A DNA stretch of 64,000 bases, from the NCBI RefSeq assembly GCF_000330505.1, contig NW_004440383.1, positions 304,317 to 368,316 on the forward strand, read 5' to 3'. The notes beneath the pieces are model-generated. The model was not told where the DNA came from. It did no database searches and was given only the letters and a program-made list of their open reading frames with translations. Numbering within the stretch: the stretch's first letter is position 1; each line of letters opens with the position of its first letter. Both the position numbers and the translations under genes were made by a program. Shown here in pieces: positions 1 through 10,855 of this stretch. Source of the DNA: Entamoeba invadens IP1. Lineage: Eukaryota > Evosea > Mastigamoebida > Endamoebidae.

Positions 1-1488
1 ATCAATTGTGATTCGTGTTACAACACAACATATTGTACACAATGCGACGCAACTTCGTATCTAGTAAATGGGACGTGTGTTCTTTCGAAAGCGATGACTG
101 GGTGTATGACAAAGAGTGGGTTAGGTTGTCAAAAATGTTTTACTGGATACAAATTGAGTTCAAATGGCACGTGCAAGAGAGTTGTAAATACGTCACTGAT
201 GATAGCCATTTCGTTGGTTGTATTTGTTGTTGTCATAGGTGTTGTTTTACTAGAAGCTGTCAAATGTAGAAATGTCATCAATACAAGTAAGAATAAGATA
301 TTGGATATCAACACCTCTCCAATGAGTAGCAATTCAGAGAAATACACCAAAATAGAAGAGCTCTTGTTTGACCACAATAAAATCGATTTTGATGATATCA
401 AAGGTCTTCCAGTTAAGTGGGAGACAACGCGGCTGATCACTGTTGCTAACCCAACAAAGCAGATTTTTGTGTTATACTTTTTGCAACACGAAGACTCAAA
501 GAAAAATTTTATGTTCCGAACTGAACCAGAGAGTACATTCCTCAGACCAAATCGTGAGTGTGAATTCAAAATTTTCATTCAACCACTTTGCACATGCAAA
601 GTGAATGAAACTATTGATGTTGTTTTAGTACCACAAACAACAAAATCGCCACATATTGTCAAACTCCCAATCGAGTTTTCAACGCAATTTTTCGCAGATA
701 ACTTGGACAGTAATGAAATTGAAACGACAGAAACAGTAATCGACCACGAATACGCAACTACGTACAAAGGAGTTTACCGAGGCGTCAATGTTGTTATAAA
801 AAAATTTAAAAACATCAGCGGGTACGAGAGCGCAAAACAATTCAGATGTGAGGCTACAACTGCTTGTTGGTTTACCTCCCAGTATTTGGTCAATTGCATT
901 GGTGCAGTGACTTCAAATCAAGTGTTCGAAACAGTCAACCAATATTATACCAATGGAAATTTAAAACAGTTTATCACATCAAAGGCGGAGATGTCCGACA
1001 CATCTCGTAGAAGTGTTTCAAAGTGTTGTTTAGAGGGCATTCTATATCTCCACAAAAACAAAGTTTTCCATGGCAATTTGAAACCAGAAAACGTCTTAAT
1101 TGAAATCGATGATGATGGTCTGGCAAATGCCAGACTTTGCGATTATAACTCCAAAATGACGACTGAGTACATTCTTTCACATCTTGATGATAAAAATGTC
1201 GAATTGATATATTTGGCACCAGAGTTGTTACATCACGAAAAGTATGACTTACCATCAGACATTTATTCCCTTGCTATGATCATTTACACGTCATTAAATT
1301 GGGCTCTTATTGTCCCTTCTAAGAATTTCAACACCAACTGGGAAGTTGTTGAATTTATGGAACAAAACCATAAACTCCCACAAGAAAAGATCCCAGATGA
1401 AAATTTTAATGTTTTGGTGGAAATGTGGAATGGAGTACCAAAAGAAAGACCAAGCGCCGAAAGACTTCAAAACAAATTTTCGTTCTAA
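1..1488 (+). CDS. Transmembrane kinase (TMK) with pseudokinase domain, 5'-truncated
   Basis: The reading frame is open from base 1, so the true start lies outside the window. Visible in order: the end of a CXXC-rich ectodomain (CDSCYN, CTQC, CQKC), one membrane helix at about nt 195-265, a juxtamembrane beta-rich domain (about nt 400-690) and a C-terminal kinase fold. The VAIK lysine is kept (VVIKKF), but the catalytic loop reads HGNLKPEN instead of HRDLKxxN, the DFG motif is CDYN, and the glycine-rich loop is not recognisable. The APE region is kept as APELL. Catalytic Asp and DFG Asp-Phe-Gly are therefore missing, so the protein is probably a pseudokinase. Entamoeba TMKs are surface receptors with this layout; assignment to the family is firm, loss of activity is inferred. 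Confidence 0.85.
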   Translation: MNCDSCYNTTYCTQCDATSYLVNGTCVLSKAMTGCMTKSGLGCQKCFTGYKLSSNGTCKRVVNTSLMIAISLVVFVVVIGVVLLEAVKCRNVINTSKNKILDINTSPMSSNSEKYTKIEELLFDHNKIDFDDIKGLPVKWETTRLITVANPTKQIFVLYFLQHEDSKKNFMFRTEPESTFLRPNRECEFKIFIQPLCTCKVNETIDVVLVPQTTKSPHIVKLPIEFSTQFFADNLDSNEIETTETVIDHEYATTYKGVYRGVNVVIKKFKNISGYESAKQFRCEATTACWFTSQYLVNCIGAVTSNQVFETVNQYYTNGNLKQFITSKAEMSDTSRRSVSKCCLEGILYLHKNKVFHGNLKPENVLIEIDDDGLANARLCDYNSKMTTEYILSHLDDKNVELIYLAPELLHHEKYDLPSDIYSLAMIIYTSLNWALIVPSKNFNTNWEVVEFMEQNHKLPQEKIPDENFNVLVEMWNGVPKERPSAERLQNKFSF

Positions 1489-1920
1489 GTTCTAATTTTG
1501 GTTTATATATAGGTTATTTAATTAATAATTTAATAATTTCAATAATATTAATCTTATTTAAAAATCAATTAAAAAATTTCTTTATTATTATTAATCATGT
1601 ATAGTTAATTCTAGATAGTTTTTACTGTTATTTGTTTTTTAAAAAAGGAAGTAATTTTATTAATGATACAAATTCAATAATTATGGTATTTTTAATAAAA
1701 TTATAGTAAGAACACACCATACACCTAATGTAACATAATATATTGAATTCCTCAACATTAATTGTTTGGGGAAGAATGTCAATTGTATTGGTTTACTTGA
1801 AGTGCATTGTTGAAGTTGTTTGTCTGCAATTATAAATCAGTGTAAATACAGAGTTGGAATATAATTTTTATTTTTACTTTGAAGTTTTATAAAGCAGAAG
1901 ACGAGAACTGAAAATAAAAA
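1489..1920. other. Intergenic, AT-rich
   Basis: Very AT-rich with no credible gene on either strand. It holds the 3' flank of the TMK and the promoter of the kinase that starts at 1921. No repeat or RNA gene was recognised. Confidence 0.6.
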
Positions 1921-3748
1921 ATGTCCAAGTCGTTTGTTTCGCGCGACTTTTTGCTATCCACGAATAATCGATGTACGAAATATAGTTTGTTTGTCCTTCA
2001 TATAATGAACAATTTCATAATAAGAAATACCAAGAAGTTTATTTGCAACACAACACGACTTTGATGTGTCGGTTAGAATACTTCAATCTGTCTCTGCTGT
2101 GAATTCGTTATATTTTGAGACAATCAAAGAATTCAATATAGTACAAGAGAATGTTTGTTTGACCATTTCAATAATATTATATTATTTTAACAAATATAAT
2201 AAGAATATAATAACAAAAGATACTGAATGAATCAATCACAATAAGGGTGAAAGTGTATTAGAAATTATTTGTTACATCGACAGATTAATTGGTGACTATT
2301 TTACAGTTCCCATTACACTCGATGTTATTCGTTATTTTTGTTCCGATTTAGTGGAAGTGGTGAATTTAGTTGAAACGTTGAAAGATCATCTTCAACACGA
2401 ATACAACGTTCCATTCCCTTACTTATTTAGTGAACTTTCTGTCGCTATCCAAAGTGATACCTCATCACCAATTCCGGTCATGAAAGTTTCATTCTTTGGG
2501 TTTGTCCTTCCACATATAATAAACAGTGTTAAAAATGTACAAGGGCTCTCTCCATACCTACCACTTGAGTTTCAAACGACCGGCATAGAGTATTCCGATA
2601 TCACAACGAAAGTGGAAATCAATTCACTTACAATGTTTATCCACAAATTGATATTCCAGTCATTTCCTTCTAACACAACAAGTGCACCACAACCAGATAT
2701 AGCAAAAATCCCTTCACATTTGGTGCAATATATCAATTGCCTTCCACTCCAATTTATCGAAAAGTTGTGTAAGAGGAGACTGCCCACTTTTTCAAAAATA
2801 GTGTCGACAATGCAAGTCGATGAGTTCTTTGTTAATTGTACAACTTTTAAACATTGTTTGGTGACTCAAGTGAATGACATTTTCTCTGTGTTTTCACGTC
2901 AGAATTGTAGTATCATTGATGGAGGGACGTATGGTGCCGTGTTCAACGTTTCTATCAACGACAAATTTTATGCCGTCAAGGAGTTTGCAAAGGAACATGT
3001 AGCTATGAAAGAGGCGCGCACTCTCAATTTGTGTAAACACCCAAACATAGTCACTATATACCAATTTATTGAAGCACCAAATTCTGTGCTCCACACGTTC
3101 AATTCAACACTCCCATTACTTAATAATAGATCGTATTACATCGTCATGGAATGCTCTGCGTATGGCTCATTGACTAACGTCTTAGAGAAAAATCCCAATG
3201 GACTTTCACTTGAAATTATTCAACAATTTACCATTGATATCAATAACGCACTGAAGTATCTTCTTTACGAGAAAAGGCTTGTGCATCGAGACATTAAATC
3301 GAGAAATATATTAGTATTTACAGACCCAAATAAAGCATGTGGCTTGTCTTTAAAACTGTGCGACTTTGGATTTGCTCGATACGTTGGAGATAACCATTTT
3401 GACACAATGGTAGTGGGTACGTCTTATATCAATCAACCAGAAATAAAGCAGAATCAAATATACAATGATTCATGTGATTTGTTTAGTGTGGGTGTTGTGC
3501 TCTTTGAAATGATTACGTCAAATAGTTTATATGTAGTTACATGTCCCGATGAAAATGTCAATGAGACTTACAAGACTTATAGAGAAGCTCTTGATTTACT
3601 CAAACCAAACTCTAAATACTTGGCTACTCAAAACAATTCATACACTTTACTTGTGCAACTCATTTATTCGATATTCCAACCCCAACAAGAACGAATCGGA
3701 TGGGAAGAATACTTCAACCACATGTTCTTCTCGCACAAATTGAATTGA
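1921..3748 (+). CDS. Soluble protein kinase, three exons
   Basis: The long open frame begins at 2231 without an ATG, and coding potential continues upstream in other frames. Two introns restore one frame: exon 1 at 1921-1984, intron 1985-2024 (40 nt, GTTTGT...TAAG), exon 2 at 2025-2152, intron 2153-2245 (93 nt, GTTTGT...TAAG), exon 3 at 2246-3748. The product is 564 aa. A helical N-terminal half with no recognised domain is followed by a C-terminal kinase with an intact glycine loop (DGGTYGAVF), VAIK-type lysine (YAVKEF), HRDIKSRN, CDFG and a P+1 region (GTSYINQPE), so it should be active. There is no signal peptide or membrane helix. Kinase identity is sure; the intron model rests on frame and splice consensus and needs RNA evidence. 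Confidence 0.85.
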
Positions 3749-3926
3749 TTTGGTGTATAAAAGTAATGTTTTATTTAAACATCATAGTAATGATGTTTAT
3801 TTAATTGTTAAAAATATAATAGTAATATTTATAATTTATTTATATTAACAATACTTTGAATGAAAGTGAAATATAAATTAAAAGAAACCAAAATGTTCAC
3901 CAAAGGAAGTCTCGAATTAGTTGTGT

Positions 3927-6156
3927 TTAGTTCTTCTTTTCTGTTTCAGCCTTGTGCTCTTTTGGAGCAGATTTTGGCTTCTTTCCTTTAGCATCCTTTG
4001 AACCGTCCTTTCTGTCAAACTCTTTACCCTCATTCTCGTCGAAGATCTCACCATATCTCCAGACGTTCATGTGTCCTTCCTTGGCAGCAGCCTGGGCATA
4101 AGTGAGTGCTGTTCCCCACTCGGTGTTGTCCTTGAAGAATCTGGACAACGTGGCAAGACCGTTCTGAACCAAAATGGTGTTGATGCAGACATTGCCAACA
4201 ACCACCTTGGCGGCTTCAGTCTCGGCCTTTCCTGAGATGTAAATTGACGCTTCCTTGTTGCAGAACTCAAGGACGGTGTTCACCATCATGTCAAACTCGA
4301 CGTTCTTTCCCTTGATAAGGCAGTCAATGGCAACAAGGCCAATAGACTTGACGTTGATTGGAGCCTTCTTTTCTTCTTCGCCAATCATCTTGGTCTTCTT
4401 CTTGCCAACAGTGACAAAGACACCAGTATCAACACACTTGAGAATGTTGGCTTTTGGAGCAACAACGACAACATTGGCTCTGTACCACTTTCCTTTGTAT
4501 TCAACGGCAACCATTTCACCAACTTTAAGCTCAAAAGCAGCCTTCTTGATGACAGCAAACTTCTTTGACATGTCTTCAATGAACTTTGTGTCTTCAACGG
4601 AGTTGTAGTAGTACACCTTAGATCCATCAAATCCAGTCAAATAGACTTTTTGCTCAGCACCAAATCTGATCTCGTCGTGCTTCTTGAATTCCTTCTTCTC
4701 AACTGGCTTAGCGACTTCTTCGGTCTTTCTCTCAGCAGATTTGAATTGGTAGATACCAGTAGAGTTCTCTTTAGCAGCCTCATTCTTCTCAGAAGTGTTT
4801 TCCTTTCCAGCAAATTGGGCAAATGCGTTGTCCAAGACATAGTGGACCAATGATGTCTTCTTAACGGTGATATCAACGAGGAAGTTTCCTTTGTTGAAGT
4901 TTCTGAAGTCGACGGTGACTTCGTTGGTTCCAACCAACTTTCTGACTTCTGAAATGGACTCTTGGTTGAACTTCTTGAGGGCTTCATTCTCGTCGTCTCT
5001 TGGGAGTCTGCAGTTGGCAAGCAAGACAGCCATTCTTGCGTCCTTCTCTGGGATATAGATAAGGTATTTGGAGACGGAAAGAACTCTCTCGACCATAGCG
5101 GTGACTGATGTGTTGATGTAGACATCCTTGATGTTGTCCTTGTCGGCCTTGTACTCAGTAACAGCCTTTGGTGTGTAGACACCCTCCTAANNNNNNNNNN
5201 NNNNNNNNNNNNNNNNNNNNNNNNNNNNNNNNNNNNNNNNNNNNNNNNNNNNNNNNNNNNNNNNNNNNNNNNNNNNNNNNNNNNNNNNNNCTTTCTCTGT
5301 GGGGTTTCATGATATAAGAAGCTGGGGCATCAACCTTCTTGACGTAACCTTCAACAGACTTTCCAGCCATCTTGCTGAGTTCAAATTCAGTGAAGAATGG
5401 GGTTTCTGGCTTCTTGATGGCAACCTTTACTTGTTGTTCGTATGAAGCGTGCATTCCCTTTTGTGCGTTCTTTGCCTTCTCAGCGGCGTCATAGTACTCC
5501 TTGAGTTCATCTCTTCTTGGGTCTCTTGGGCTAAGTCTCAAGCTGGCATATCCGTTCTCGAGTAACGTGATGATGATGTTCTCTTTTCCAAGAATTGGGA
5601 CAACGAGTCTGATTCCATTGTCCATCTCTTTGACTACCTCGAATTTGACAGTCTTTCCAATCAATCTCTTTCTCAAGACTTGATTAGCTTCGTAGAAGAA
5701 GATTTCTTCTTGAACCTTTCCAGTCTCTTTGTCCTTTGACAATCTTGGGACATCGACGTAAGCAAGTGAGAGGATGTTGCTCTCGCCTTCTTTTTTCTGT
5801 CCTTGGATAAGAATACCGTTTCTGTCTGAAATAGCATAGACGGTGGCTGTGATGAAGACTTTCTCTTTCTTTTGTTCTTTTTGTTCTTCTTCTTTCTTTT
5901 CTCCCTTCTTGGCGTCTTTCTTAGTGTCTTTGGTATCTTTCTTAGCGTGGACGTCCTTCTTGGTGTGCTCAACTGGTTTTGTTTCCTTCTTTGGTGCTTC
6001 CTTCTTGGCAACCTCCTTCTTTGGAACTTCCTCTTTTTTGACTGGTTCTTCTTTCTTTGGAACTTCCTTCTTGGTAACTTCTTTCTTAGTAACCTCCTTG
6101 GCTACAACTTCCTGTTTCTTCGAGACTCCCTTTTTCGTATTTACTTTAGTAGACAT
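3927..6156 (-). CDS. Tudor-SN (staphylococcal nuclease/Tudor) protein, interrupted by gap
   Basis: The start is the ATG at 6156 (MSTKVNTKK). A lysine/glutamate-rich N-terminus of about 90 residues with repeated (V/A)xKKE units comes first. Then come an SN-like OB fold (from FITATVYAISD), the start of another, the 100-N gap at 5191-5290, a further SN domain, a Tudor domain (around YLTGFDGSKVYYYNS and GKWYRANV) and a C-terminal partial SN fold with an acidic/basic tail. Tudor-SN proteins bind RNA and act in RNA-induced silencing, splicing and stress granules, and SN domains in this family have often lost nuclease residues. About 288 and 421 codons are visible on the two sides of the gap. The usual length is about 900 aa, so some of the protein is probably in the gap. 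The KKE-rich extension is not typical of the family. Confidence 0.85.
5191..5290. other. Assembly gap (100 N) inside the Tudor-SN gene
   Basis: Exactly 100 unknown bases, a conventional placeholder, so the real length is unknown. Both flanks code for the same Tudor-SN protein on the minus strand. Confidence 0.98.
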
Positions 6157-6416
6157 TATGGTGATAAATTTTAGACAGAGTTTACCCTTTTTATTTTTAA
6201 AACAGTACTTGTTTTTTATTAATTTTATTATTAACAAATGTAGTTCACCTTCTGGATCTTCGAATAATGTGTTCAAGCTAATATGAAACCATTAAAAGTA
6301 TTAAACCACACAACTGTGGACGTGGCAACAAGAATTACAAAGTAACCAATCTGATGTGGAAGAGTCTATTTTGAAGCATCTAGTGGTAGAGAGCAACTCA
6401 AACAATCCCAAAACAA

Positions 6417-6920
6417 TCACTTCATGTGCATTCTCTTCATCTTTTTCACAAGCCTTCGACTCTTCACACCCACGGAAATTACTGACACGTTTCCATTTCG
6501 TTGGATCCTTAACTCTGGATGAGAAACTGGACTAATAGGGTTTATAGTAGGTTCTGGTAAGTAATCGAATGATGGAATTGGGTCTACTTTTTTAGTGCCC
6601 CATAACTCAACCAATTTGTGCTTTCGGCGTGTTGGTTGGCTGGGAGCTTTGCCTTGTTTCATACGATTAAGAATCTCTTGCGCATGACGCTCTATCAAAG
6701 CAGAATCGTCTTTCTTCGGCTTTTTCTCTTTCTGTAATTTTTGGACAAGTTTTGTGTTTGGAAGTTTGTCTTCAATTAAATCGAATGGGTCTGTTTCAAT
6801 TGTGTGTTTATCTTTTGGTGTTGAAGAAATTTGTGCCTCGGAAACAACTGGAACCGAAGGCGTTGTTATTACATCGTCAAGAGACTCTTGAATCGAACAT
6901 ACTCTCCTTCGAACACTCAT
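6417..6920 (-). CDS. Hypothetical basic protein, 167 aa
   Basis: An open frame from an ATG at 6920 with normal host codon usage. The N-terminus is MSVRRRVCSI; the middle is lysine-rich with a short predicted helix (LVQKLQKEKKPKK, then an HAQEILNRMK stretch), and the C-terminus is very basic (KSRRLVKKMKRMHMK). No signal peptide, membrane helix or known domain was recognised. The basic C-terminus could be a nuclear localisation or nucleic-acid-binding tail, but this is a guess. Confidence 0.65.
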   Translation of the reverse strand: MSVRRRVCSIQESLDDVITTPSVPVVSEAQISSTPKDKHTIETDPFDLIEDKLPNTKLVQKLQKEKKPKKDDSALIERHAQEILNRMKQGKAPSQPTRRKHKLVELWGTKKVDPIPSFDYLPEPTINPISPVSHPELRIQRNGNVSVISVGVKSRRLVKKMKRMHMK

Positions 6921-7110
6921 TAATATATAAATTATTCATTTAGAATAACCCTAATTATTGGTATATTAATATTAAGTTTATTATTTTGTTGAATTGAATT
7001 GTTTTTATTTATACAATATCTATTATATTTTTTCCTTCATTATAACTTATTCTCCAGTTGATTTTTTAATTAGTTTTCAATTTAAAAATTTAAAAGTTAT
7101 AATAACAAAG

Positions 7111-8182
7111 AAACATAAGAAATGAATTAGATTGGAATTGATTAAAAATGGTTGTCAGAGATGAAGAGAATTTGTTACAAAGGAAGTGAAAAATAATACA
7201 AAAAGTAGTTTTATTATAATTAATTAAAAATTGTTGTTTGAAAAAAGATACCAAAAGGGATGGTAAGAGTGTTATTTTAATAAAAAAAAGAAGGAAATGA
7301 TGTAGGGATTTCGAGCACATGAATTGCCATAAGACGCTTCTTTGTGGTCGCATATCCCCAACATGAAATCAATAAAACTCTCAGTCACATAATGTCTCCT
7401 GTCACTTTTAGTGTCCACCACGATTCGAGTCTCTTGGGCGAGAGTCTCGGTTTCCAAATCCACCTCTTCCGCCTCTGCCTCCAAATCCGCTGCTTCTGTC
7501 ACTGCCATTGCGATCACCAAATCCGCCTCTGCCACCACGACCGCCTCTATTCCCAAATCCGCTTCCTCCGCGTGATGAGAATCCGCCTCTTCCTCCTCCT
7601 CTGCCGCCACGTGGCGCACCGCCTCTTCGTGGTGGTGGTGGGTTTTTCAATCTCTCTGTTGTGAACAATTTGTCGTCGTACAGGAAGATTGGGTCATCTT
7701 GTTTGAATCCATCAGCCTTGACGCCTTCAGCTGGGACAACTGAAAAGTAGTAATCATCAAGTGGCCCAAACACTTCACCAACCTTTCCAAGCTCTTTCTT
7801 CGATTCATTGAAAACAATAGCATTGAATGCAGGGTATTTCTCAAGCGATGTTGCTTTGAAAATCAGAATGTTTTCTGCTGAGTGCAAATACTTCCCAAAT
7901 GGAATAAAAGCACCTTGTGGTGCTTGATCTCTGTTATGGAAATCGCTTCTTCCACCACGTCCACCTCTATTTCCGCCTCTTCCACCTCTGAACGACATCA
8001 AATGCTTTTTCTCAACCCTTATCAAAACCTTATTCATTTCCTATTCCTATTCTTTTACTATATTCTTTTATTCGAGTATCTATATATCCTATTACTATAT
8101 ATCTCATTTCTTTATCTATACATCATTAGTACTTCTTATCCTTTATTCAAACTAATTAATATTAGTATATAACTATAACTTT
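7111..8182. repeat. Inverted segmental duplication, left arm (GAR1 copy A)
   Basis: This 1,072-bp segment is repeated in reverse complement at 47235-48296, about 39 kb away. It contains the whole GAR1 gene plus promoter and 3' flank. The coding parts appear identical. The 3' flank differs by a 10-bp insertion in this arm (CAATTCCAAT, read on the gene strand) and a few substitutions. Sequence outside the boundaries is unrelated. Confidence 0.92.
7408..7998 (-). CDS. GAR1: H/ACA snoRNP subunit GAR1 (copy A)
   Basis: GAR1 is a core protein of box H/ACA ribonucleoproteins, which direct pseudouridylation of rRNA in the nucleolus. It has the family layout: an N-terminal RGG patch (MSFRGGRGG), a central Gar1/Naf1 beta-barrel (with GKVGEVFGPLDDYYFSV and FLYDDKL) and a long C-terminal glycine/arginine-rich tail. 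An upstream in-frame ATG at 8037 would add 13 residues. The start at 7998 is preferred because MSFRGG is the usual GAR1 N-terminus and Entamoeba leaders are short. An identical protein is encoded at 47419-48009. Confidence 0.9.
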   Translation of the reverse strand: MSFRGGRGGNRGGRGGRSDFHNRDQAPQGAFIPFGKYLHSAENILIFKATSLEKYPAFNAIVFNESKKELGKVGEVFGPLDDYYFSVVPAEGVKADGFKQDDPIFLYDDKLFTTERLKNPPPPRRGGAPRGGRGGGRGGFSSRGGSGFGNRGGRGGRGGFGDRNGSDRSSGFGGRGGRGGFGNRDSRPRDSNRGGH

Positions 8183-8275
8183 AATTTAATTGTTAATTTA
8201 ATTAAAAAAATCTAAAAATTGGATTTTATTATTAAAGAATAGATTTTAAAATAATAAAAAGCAAAATAGACCAAA

Positions 8276-10270
8276 TTATGCTTGGAGGTAAAGCTTGAGC
8301 CAGTCTTGGACTTGGGCGTGCCAGTCGATTGAGTTGTATGGTCTGAGTACCCAATGATTTTCCTCTGGGTAGACAACCAACTTCGAAGGGATATTCTTTC
8401 TCTGTAAAGTAGTAAATTGTTGGTATCCAGCAACAACGTCGATTCTATAATCCGACCCTCCATGAATAGTCAATTGTGGTGTCTTATAATTAGCAACAAA
8501 GTTCAGTGGATTCCACTGAGTGTAGTATTGTTTATTTTCATAGTACGGTGCGCCAAATTCGACTTCCAAAAAGTACATTTCGTCCATGTAATAATAACTT
8601 CCTTCACTGTCCATAATACCGTCATGGCAAATGATGCATTTGAATCGGTCGTTCTGGCTGTTTATCCAATTCATCATATATCCACCATACGAAGCACCCA
8701 TAGCACATGCATTATCAATATCTGCACTTGGTTCAAGGGTTGGTAAAGCGTCCATACCTTTCATTAAATCTTCATACGGCATACCACCCCATTGAGTTCG
8801 AATAGCCTTCAAGAACGCGTCGCCATAACTTCCCGACCCATGGAAATTTGGTGCAAAGACGATATATCCAAACCCTGCAATGACTTGTGGATTCCATCTA
8901 TAGTGGAAGTCGTTGGTCCATGGTGACTCCGGTCCACCATGGGTATAGAGGATGACAGGGTACTTCTTTGTCGCATCGAAGTCTGGTGGGTACGTTAAGA
9001 ACGCGTAGATGTCGTCGTTATTAGCCCCAGTGTATTTTACAGTAGTGTATTGCCCAAATTTGATATCACCCAACAAGTCATCATTCGAGTGTGTGATTTG
9101 TAATTTCGAGTCAAAGGCAGTCACATCAATCTTAAAAAGTTCTTGTGGAAGTGTGAAACTGTTATATTCGTAGATCATCGTGTTTCCCGACAACACAAAT
9201 CCGCCGGCGGTTCCGTCTTGTGTCAACACAATGACGTCATCGATGGTCAAACTGGCTTTGCTCAAGTCGATTTTGACTAAGTTGACATTCCCCTTAATTG
9301 AAGTTGAGATGTACATGGTAGTGCCAACCAACTGCATTGGAGCAGTGAATGATAAATCAATCGCGTCAGTCAACGCAACATTTCCATGGTCGGGATCGTA
9401 AGAGTAAATAACAGCTCTATCGCTCTCGTCCTTTGGAGCAGTCATAGCAAGATAATACACCGTCATTCCATCATCAGAGAATATTGGTTGGTTATCAAAT
9501 CCGATGTTTTGCGTGATAACAGTCCACTCAGTCGGTGCGTCGAACTGTGCCAAGTAAATTTGGTTGTTCAGAGATGAAGCTGGATTTTCGAGTAGAATAG
9601 AGAAGGTGATCTTTTGTCCATCCTTTGAAATGTCGTATTCCTCATTTCCGCCAAATGGTCGAGCCGGACAGTCAAACTCGACTGTGTTCATGATGTCAGT
9701 GAACGTGAATTTGTTATCTTCGCCTTGTGTGAAAGTGAACAAATGTTGGAACTGCCCATCCCAATAAGTGTCCCACCGTCTGATCATCAATTTGTCGTAC
9801 ACTCGGTAGTTTTGTTTCTCTAACTCTTCAAATTTGGCAGCAGACTCTTCAAGTGTCATTGATGGGAAAACAGTCATCGAAGCAAGTCCTCTTAATTTAC
9901 CATCGACTTCAATCATTTTAAACGTGTCAACTGAAATAGGAGTGTCAGTCGTTAAGTCGGTGATGCTGTTATCGTCTTCCAATTTGGCAATATAACCATT
10001 GTGAAGGAAATACACTCCGCTGTCTAAGCACACAAAGTTTGAGTACGAGTCCTCGGCATAATCTCTCACTACAACTTCTTTGTTTGTGTCAAGATTCATC
10101 TTGAAGAGAGCTCTCTTTGTTAAATTGTCGACATCAGACCATTGGCTTCGGGTGTAATAAACATCAGCGTTCTTTTGGCATCCAAGAGACAACCGGCGAA
10201 GTCTAACAAGGGTGTCTGCGTCCAGTGGTTTTGAAAGGACAGCTAGGAAAAGGAGGAAGAACTGGAACAT
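8276..10270 (-). CDS. Secreted S9-family serine peptidase (DPP/acylaminoacyl-peptidase-like)
   Basis: A 664-aa protein with an N-terminal hydrophobic signal peptide (MFQFFLLFLAVLS), so it should enter the secretory path. A beta-propeller-like N-terminal half of about 400 residues is followed by an alpha/beta-hydrolase domain. The catalytic triad is visible: Ser527 in GASYGGY, Asp607 in HGGSDYRID and His639 in EENHW. The oxyanion-side HGGPE motif is at about residue 445. This fits prolyl-oligopeptidase family S9, probably the dipeptidyl-peptidase 5/acylaminoacyl-peptidase branch, which releases dipeptides or acyl-amino acids from peptides. The exact specificity cannot be read from the sequence. 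Confidence 0.9.
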   Translation of the reverse strand: MFQFFLLFLAVLSKPLDADTLVRLRRLSLGCQKNADVYYTRSQWSDVDNLTKRALFKMNLDTNKEVVVRDYAEDSYSNFVCLDSGVYFLHNGYIAKLEDDNSITDLTTDTPISVDTFKMIEVDGKLRGLASMTVFPSMTLEESAAKFEELEKQNYRVYDKLMIRRWDTYWDGQFQHLFTFTQGEDNKFTFTDIMNTVEFDCPARPFGGNEEYDISKDGQKITFSILLENPASSLNNQIYLAQFDAPTEWTVITQNIGFDNQPIFSDDGMTVYYLAMTAPKDESDRAVIYSYDPDHGNVALTDAIDLSFTAPMQLVGTTMYISTSIKGNVNLVKIDLSKASLTIDDVIVLTQDGTAGGFVLSGNTMIYEYNSFTLPQELFKIDVTAFDSKLQITHSNDDLLGDIKFGQYTTVKYTGANNDDIYAFLTYPPDFDATKKYPVILYTHGGPESPWTNDFHYRWNPQVIAGFGYIVFAPNFHGSGSYGDAFLKAIRTQWGGMPYEDLMKGMDALPTLEPSADIDNACAMGASYGGYMMNWINSQNDRFKCIICHDGIMDSEGSYYYMDEMYFLEVEFGAPYYENKQYYTQWNPLNFVANYKTPQLTIHGGSDYRIDVVAGYQQFTTLQRKNIPSKLVVYPEENHWVLRPYNSIDWHAQVQDWLKLYLQA

Positions 10271-10855
10271 TTGATTTTGTAGTTCTCAAGCTTTTTGAAA
10301 ATTTGGAGAACAAAGAAACTTTTTTATTACAGTTGTTCTTATTTATTCCTGCTCTTTCTGCTTATTTACACTTATCTTCTTTTAATTCTTTTTCTTATTT
10401 TTTAAATGTATACTATTAGTTTGTATTATTATTAATTATACTATTTTCAAATTAAAAAAACTATCTTATAATATAATAGTTTTCTTTATTATAATTTTTG
10501 GTTATGGTTGATAAAATAATAATAGTAAAAATAATGAGAATTGAATATAAATAATATTATAAAATTAGTTGTAACAAAACAAAAAGAATTTTATAAACTT
10601 ATTCATAAGAAATAGTTTATTTAACAAGTTAATATAAAAGGAACAAATTAACTGTTAATAGTAAATAAATTAACGTACAAACTATATTTTTTGTCAGTAG
10701 TTTAATGCATCAAATATTAGTCCAATTAAAAGCATAAAGTTGAATAATAGAGTTTATTGTGAAAATAATACAATCAAAACCCCCCAAAATAGAGGCTTAA
10801 TACCTGTCAATTACAAATTAAAAAAGAAGTTGTACAAAGCAAACTGAATAATATT
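10271..10855. other. Intergenic, divergent promoter region
   Basis: AT-rich spacer between the start of the S9 peptidase (minus) and the start of the large kinase (plus), so it should carry both promoters. No RNA gene or repeat was recognised. Confidence 0.6.

Noticed and set aside
5843..6286. 147-aa plus-strand open frame rich in Phe and Ser
   Set aside because: Antisense shadow of the lysine/glutamate-rich N-terminus of Tudor-SN.
7408..8172. Overlapping long open frames opposite and within GAR1 (also at 47245-48145)
   Set aside because: They are shadows of the repetitive RGG-coding sequence; only the GAR1 frame gives a known protein.
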